Origin: Proteobacteria bacterium UBA5122
Lineage (GTDB): Bacteria; Pseudomonadota; Gammaproteobacteria; Tenderiales; Tenderiaceae
NCBI GenBank assembly: GCA_002415485.1
Contig: DHYU01000018.1
Coordinates: forward strand, 1-8,264
Reading direction: 5' to 3'
DNA: 8,264 nucleotides
Below, piece after piece: positions 6,697 to 8,264 of the stretch (position 1 is its first letter; every line of letters starts with the position of its first letter). Below the pieces are notes generated by a model. It was not told the DNA's origin. It made no database searches and saw only the letters and a program-made list of their open reading frames with translations. Both the position numbers and the translations under genes were made by a program.

Positions 6697-6701
6697 CACC
6701 T
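6697..6701 (-). promoter_or_regulatory. Ribosome binding site deciding the phosphatidyltransferase start
   Basis: The minus strand reads TAGGTGCCGATG. AGG (6699-6701) is 5 bases from the ATG at 6693 and overlaps the DUF2066 stop (TAG, 6700-6702). This favours the ATG over the GTG at 6699 and suggests that the two genes are translated in a coupled way. Confidence 0.5.
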
Positions 6702-7800
6702 ACGGCATCAGCCGATAGACCAACTGTTGCCGCTGGCCGTAACCAGCAGCAAACGGCTGAGCGCCCGCCTGGGGGCGTAAACTGCCGCCGAGGCTGATCG
6801 CCCGCTGCAGACCGCTGATCTCACCGCGGATATCAACATGAAAACGCACTTGATCGCCCGCGACCTCTATCACGCGCACGCTACTGACGGCGTCCAGCGA
6901 CTCCAGATAGGCCAACGCACGACCATACCCAGCCAGGTTATTGACATCCGTGACCACCACATCAATGCCGCCTGTACTGTCGTGACTGAGCACCTGGGCA
7001 TACCGCTTCGCCAAACGATCCGCCAAACCATCGATCCCCGCATCAATCACCCGGCCTTGACTCAAGTCATTCGCCTGCCATGACTGGCTATCACCCGAAC
7101 TCTCATGCAAACTCCAACGCCCCAGCCAAACGCCCCGCGCATCACGTGATAGTCGCCCAACCAGCACCGCATCGGTTGCATACCGGGCCGAGGCATCGAG
7201 AATACTGAAACGGAAATCCCCCCACAGATCAACGAAGTTAATCCGCCCTTGATCCTCTAGATCCATCAGAGGCAATACCGTCGGCACCCCTCGCCGCTGC
7301 GCTGCCTGTGCCAACCGATCCTCCAATTCAGCCAAACCACCACTCGCCAACACATAACGTGCGCCACGATCTTCCACGGCAACCCAAACCAACACATCCG
7401 ACCGCGTACGCCCCCAGAGCGGGACACCGATATCAACCAGGGACTTGGTCAATGCGTCACCATCAAATTCAACTACCAAATAGCGGGTGTACCCCTCTTC
7501 TTTGAGTGCTGGATCACCGGTTGCAGCCAGCGGCCGATAGTGGAAACGCTGCACCAGCCGGTTGGAATTGGCCCGTAACGACGACAACTCAGGCAGGTCA
7601 GGCGTCAAACGGTCACCACTGAGTTTGATAATCACCTGCGCCACCGCCGCCGAATAGGCCGCCAGACGTTCTTCTTGGCTCTGTCCCTTGACGGGGATTT
7701 CGGCACGATACAAGCCGTCCACCTGCGCCGCCTGCAAGGGCGCAACCACCAACAGCAGGCACAGCCACCAGGCCCTGCCATTCAATATATTCAACGTCAT
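6700..7800 (-). CDS. DUF2066 domain-containing secreted protein
   Basis: A 366-residue protein of unknown function that fits the DUF2066 family, which often sits next to purM and hda in gammaproteobacteria. A Sec signal peptide is visible: a hydrophobic core WWLCLLLVVAPLQA (11-24) with cleavage near LQA|AQV, so the mature protein is probably periplasmic. The mature N-terminus (VDGLYRAEIPVKGQSQEERL) and the VPLWGRTRSDVLVWVAVED strand pair (126-144) are the parts I associate with this family; no catalytic motif is evident. The ATG at 7800 has GGAG 4 bases upstream (7805-7808) and gives a normal signal peptide. ATG 7821 is also in frame, with a weaker GGA, and would lengthen the n-region. It is the first gene of the minus-strand cluster, divergent from purM, and its stop lies 6 bases from the next start. 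Its function is not known to me. Confidence 0.8.
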   Translation of the reverse strand: MTLNILNGRAWWLCLLLVVAPLQAAQVDGLYRAEIPVKGQSQEERLAAYSAAVAQVIIKLSGDRLTPDLPELSSLRANSNRLVQRFHYRPLAATGDPALKEEGYTRYLVVEFDGDALTKSLVDIGVPLWGRTRSDVLVWVAVEDRGARYVLASGGLAELEDRLAQAAQRRGVPTVLPLMDLEDQGRINFVDLWGDFRFSILDASARYATDAVLVGRLSRDARGVWLGRWSLHESSGDSQSWQANDLSQGRVIDAGIDGLADRLAKRYAQVLSHDSTGGIDVVVTDVNNLAGYGRALAYLESLDAVSSVRVIEVAGDQVRFHVDIRGEISGLQRAISLGGSLRPQAGAQPFAAGYGQRQQLVYRLMP

Positions 7801-7966
7801 GAAGCTCCGATTCTGATCCATTATTCCGACCGCCCACCCGCTCATTTTGACCCAGGCATGGACTTTGTTTGGCCCACATCGACAATATGGTGTCGCTGTT
7901 GCGGCGAAGTTCCTTTAGAATAATACACTTTACCGTCCACCGAATAATCTCAAGTATCAATCGACT
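7801..7966. promoter_or_regulatory. Divergent promoter region between the DUF2066 gene and purM
   Basis: This 166-base gap separates divergent genes, so it must hold the purM promoter and probably the promoter of the minus-strand cluster. The AT-rich patch at about 7914-7931 (TTTAGAATAATACACTTT) is the best -10 region in either direction. For purM, TTGCGG (7899-7904) and TAATAC (7921-7926) are spaced by 16 bases, a plausible but imperfect sigma70 pair. For the minus strand, TATTAT and TATTCT occur in the same patch without a good -35. I see no PurR-like operator. Confidence 0.4.
7880..7895. repeat. Short inverted repeat in the divergent promoter region
   Basis: CGACA (7880-7884) is the reverse complement of TGTCG (7891-7895), with the 6-base spacer ATATGG. 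It lies just upstream of the possible purM -35 element, where a regulator could bind. Five-base arms are short enough to arise by chance. Confidence 0.25.
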
Positions 7967-8264
7967 ATGACCAAGCCCAGCGATTCAGCCAACACATCCA
8001 ACTCACAGACCTCACTCAGCTATCGTGACGCGGGGGTCGACATCGACGCCGGCGCCGCCCTCGTTGAGCGCATCAAACCCGTCGCCAAACGCACCATGCG
8101 CCCCGGCGTCCTCGCCGGCCTCGGCGGCTTCGGCGCCCTGTTCGAGGTCCCGATCGACCGTTACCGCCAGCCGGTACTGGTCTCAGGCACCGACGGTGTC
8201 GGCACCAAGCTCAAGCTTGCGATGGACATGAACAAACACGACACGATCGGCATCGACCTGGTCG
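7967..8264 (+). CDS. purM: Phosphoribosylformylglycinamidine cyclo-ligase, 5' part
   Basis: The first 99 codons of purM (AIR synthetase, EC 6.3.3.1), which runs off the right edge. The enzyme closes the imidazole ring: FGAM plus ATP gives AIR, ADP and phosphate in de novo purine synthesis in the cytoplasm. Family landmarks are SLSYRDAGVDIDAG (16-29), RPGVLAGLGGFGALFE (45-60), then PVLVSGTDGVGTKLKLAMD (69-87) and HDTIGIDLV (91-99). These include the conserved G-T-D-G-V-G-T-K ATP-binding segment. The ATG at 7967 has no clear Shine-Dalgarno sequence (CAAGTATCAATCGACT precedes it), but no better start exists before the conserved TSLSYRDAG. The product has a polar N-terminal tail about 10 residues longer than I expect from E. 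coli PurM (TKPSDSANTSNSQ). It is divergent from the DUF2066 gene. No stop is seen because the gene is cut by the window. Confidence 0.96.
   Translation, partial: MTKPSDSANTSNSQTSLSYRDAGVDIDAGAALVERIKPVAKRTMRPGVLAGLGGFGALFEVPIDRYRQPVLVSGTDGVGTKLKLAMDMNKHDTIGIDLV

Noticed and set aside
7613..7960. 115-codon open frame on the minus strand across the divergent region
   Set aside because: It overlaps the DUF2066 gene in another frame. Its C-terminal part is an out-of-frame read of the DUF2066 signal-peptide region, and it has no family features.

Overview
The window reads as an ordinary chromosomal segment of a free-living gammaproteobacterium. The Hda, PurM and DUF2066 products look most like gammaproteobacterial versions, and purM lying back-to-back with a DUF2066 gene, with perM and hda close by, is an arrangement I associate with that class (for example Pseudomonas). 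I cannot name a genus. I see no rRNA, tRNA, CRISPR array, insertion sequence, integrase or phage gene.

Layout. (1) Bases 1-230: the 3' end of an efflux periplasmic adaptor gene on the + strand. Its first ~57 bases form a perfect 24-bp inverted repeat that looks like an assembly fold-back. (2) Bases 253-876: a GNAT acetyltransferase gene on the minus strand, converging on the adaptor. (3) Bases 975-7800, minus strand: seven or eight tightly packed genes, read from right to left: DUF2066 secreted protein, CDP-alcohol phosphatidyltransferase, PerM/AI-2E family membrane protein, hda, nadC, an unrecognised secreted helical protein, an ABC ATPase and a MacB/FtsX-type permease. Stops and starts overlap or lie within a few bases, so this is probably one transcription unit. 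(4) Bases 7801-7966: a divergent intergenic region. (5) Base 7967 to the end: the 5' part of purM on the + strand.

How the genes work together. The long cluster mixes housekeeping functions: regulatory inactivation of DnaA (Hda), NAD synthesis (NadC), phospholipid synthesis (PgsA/Cls-like) and membrane or envelope proteins. They share no obvious pathway, so the cluster looks like co-transcription of essential genes. The last three genes (secreted protein, ATPase, permease) are translationally coupled and probably form one envelope ABC system of the MacB/Lol superfamily with an uncharacterised periplasmic partner. That is the least described part of the window. Several starts were moved inward from the longest open frame, using Shine-Dalgarno spacing, signal peptides and family length; the reasons are given per gene.

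I found no clear novel system. The points most worth checking are the terminal inverted repeat and the three-gene ABC module.
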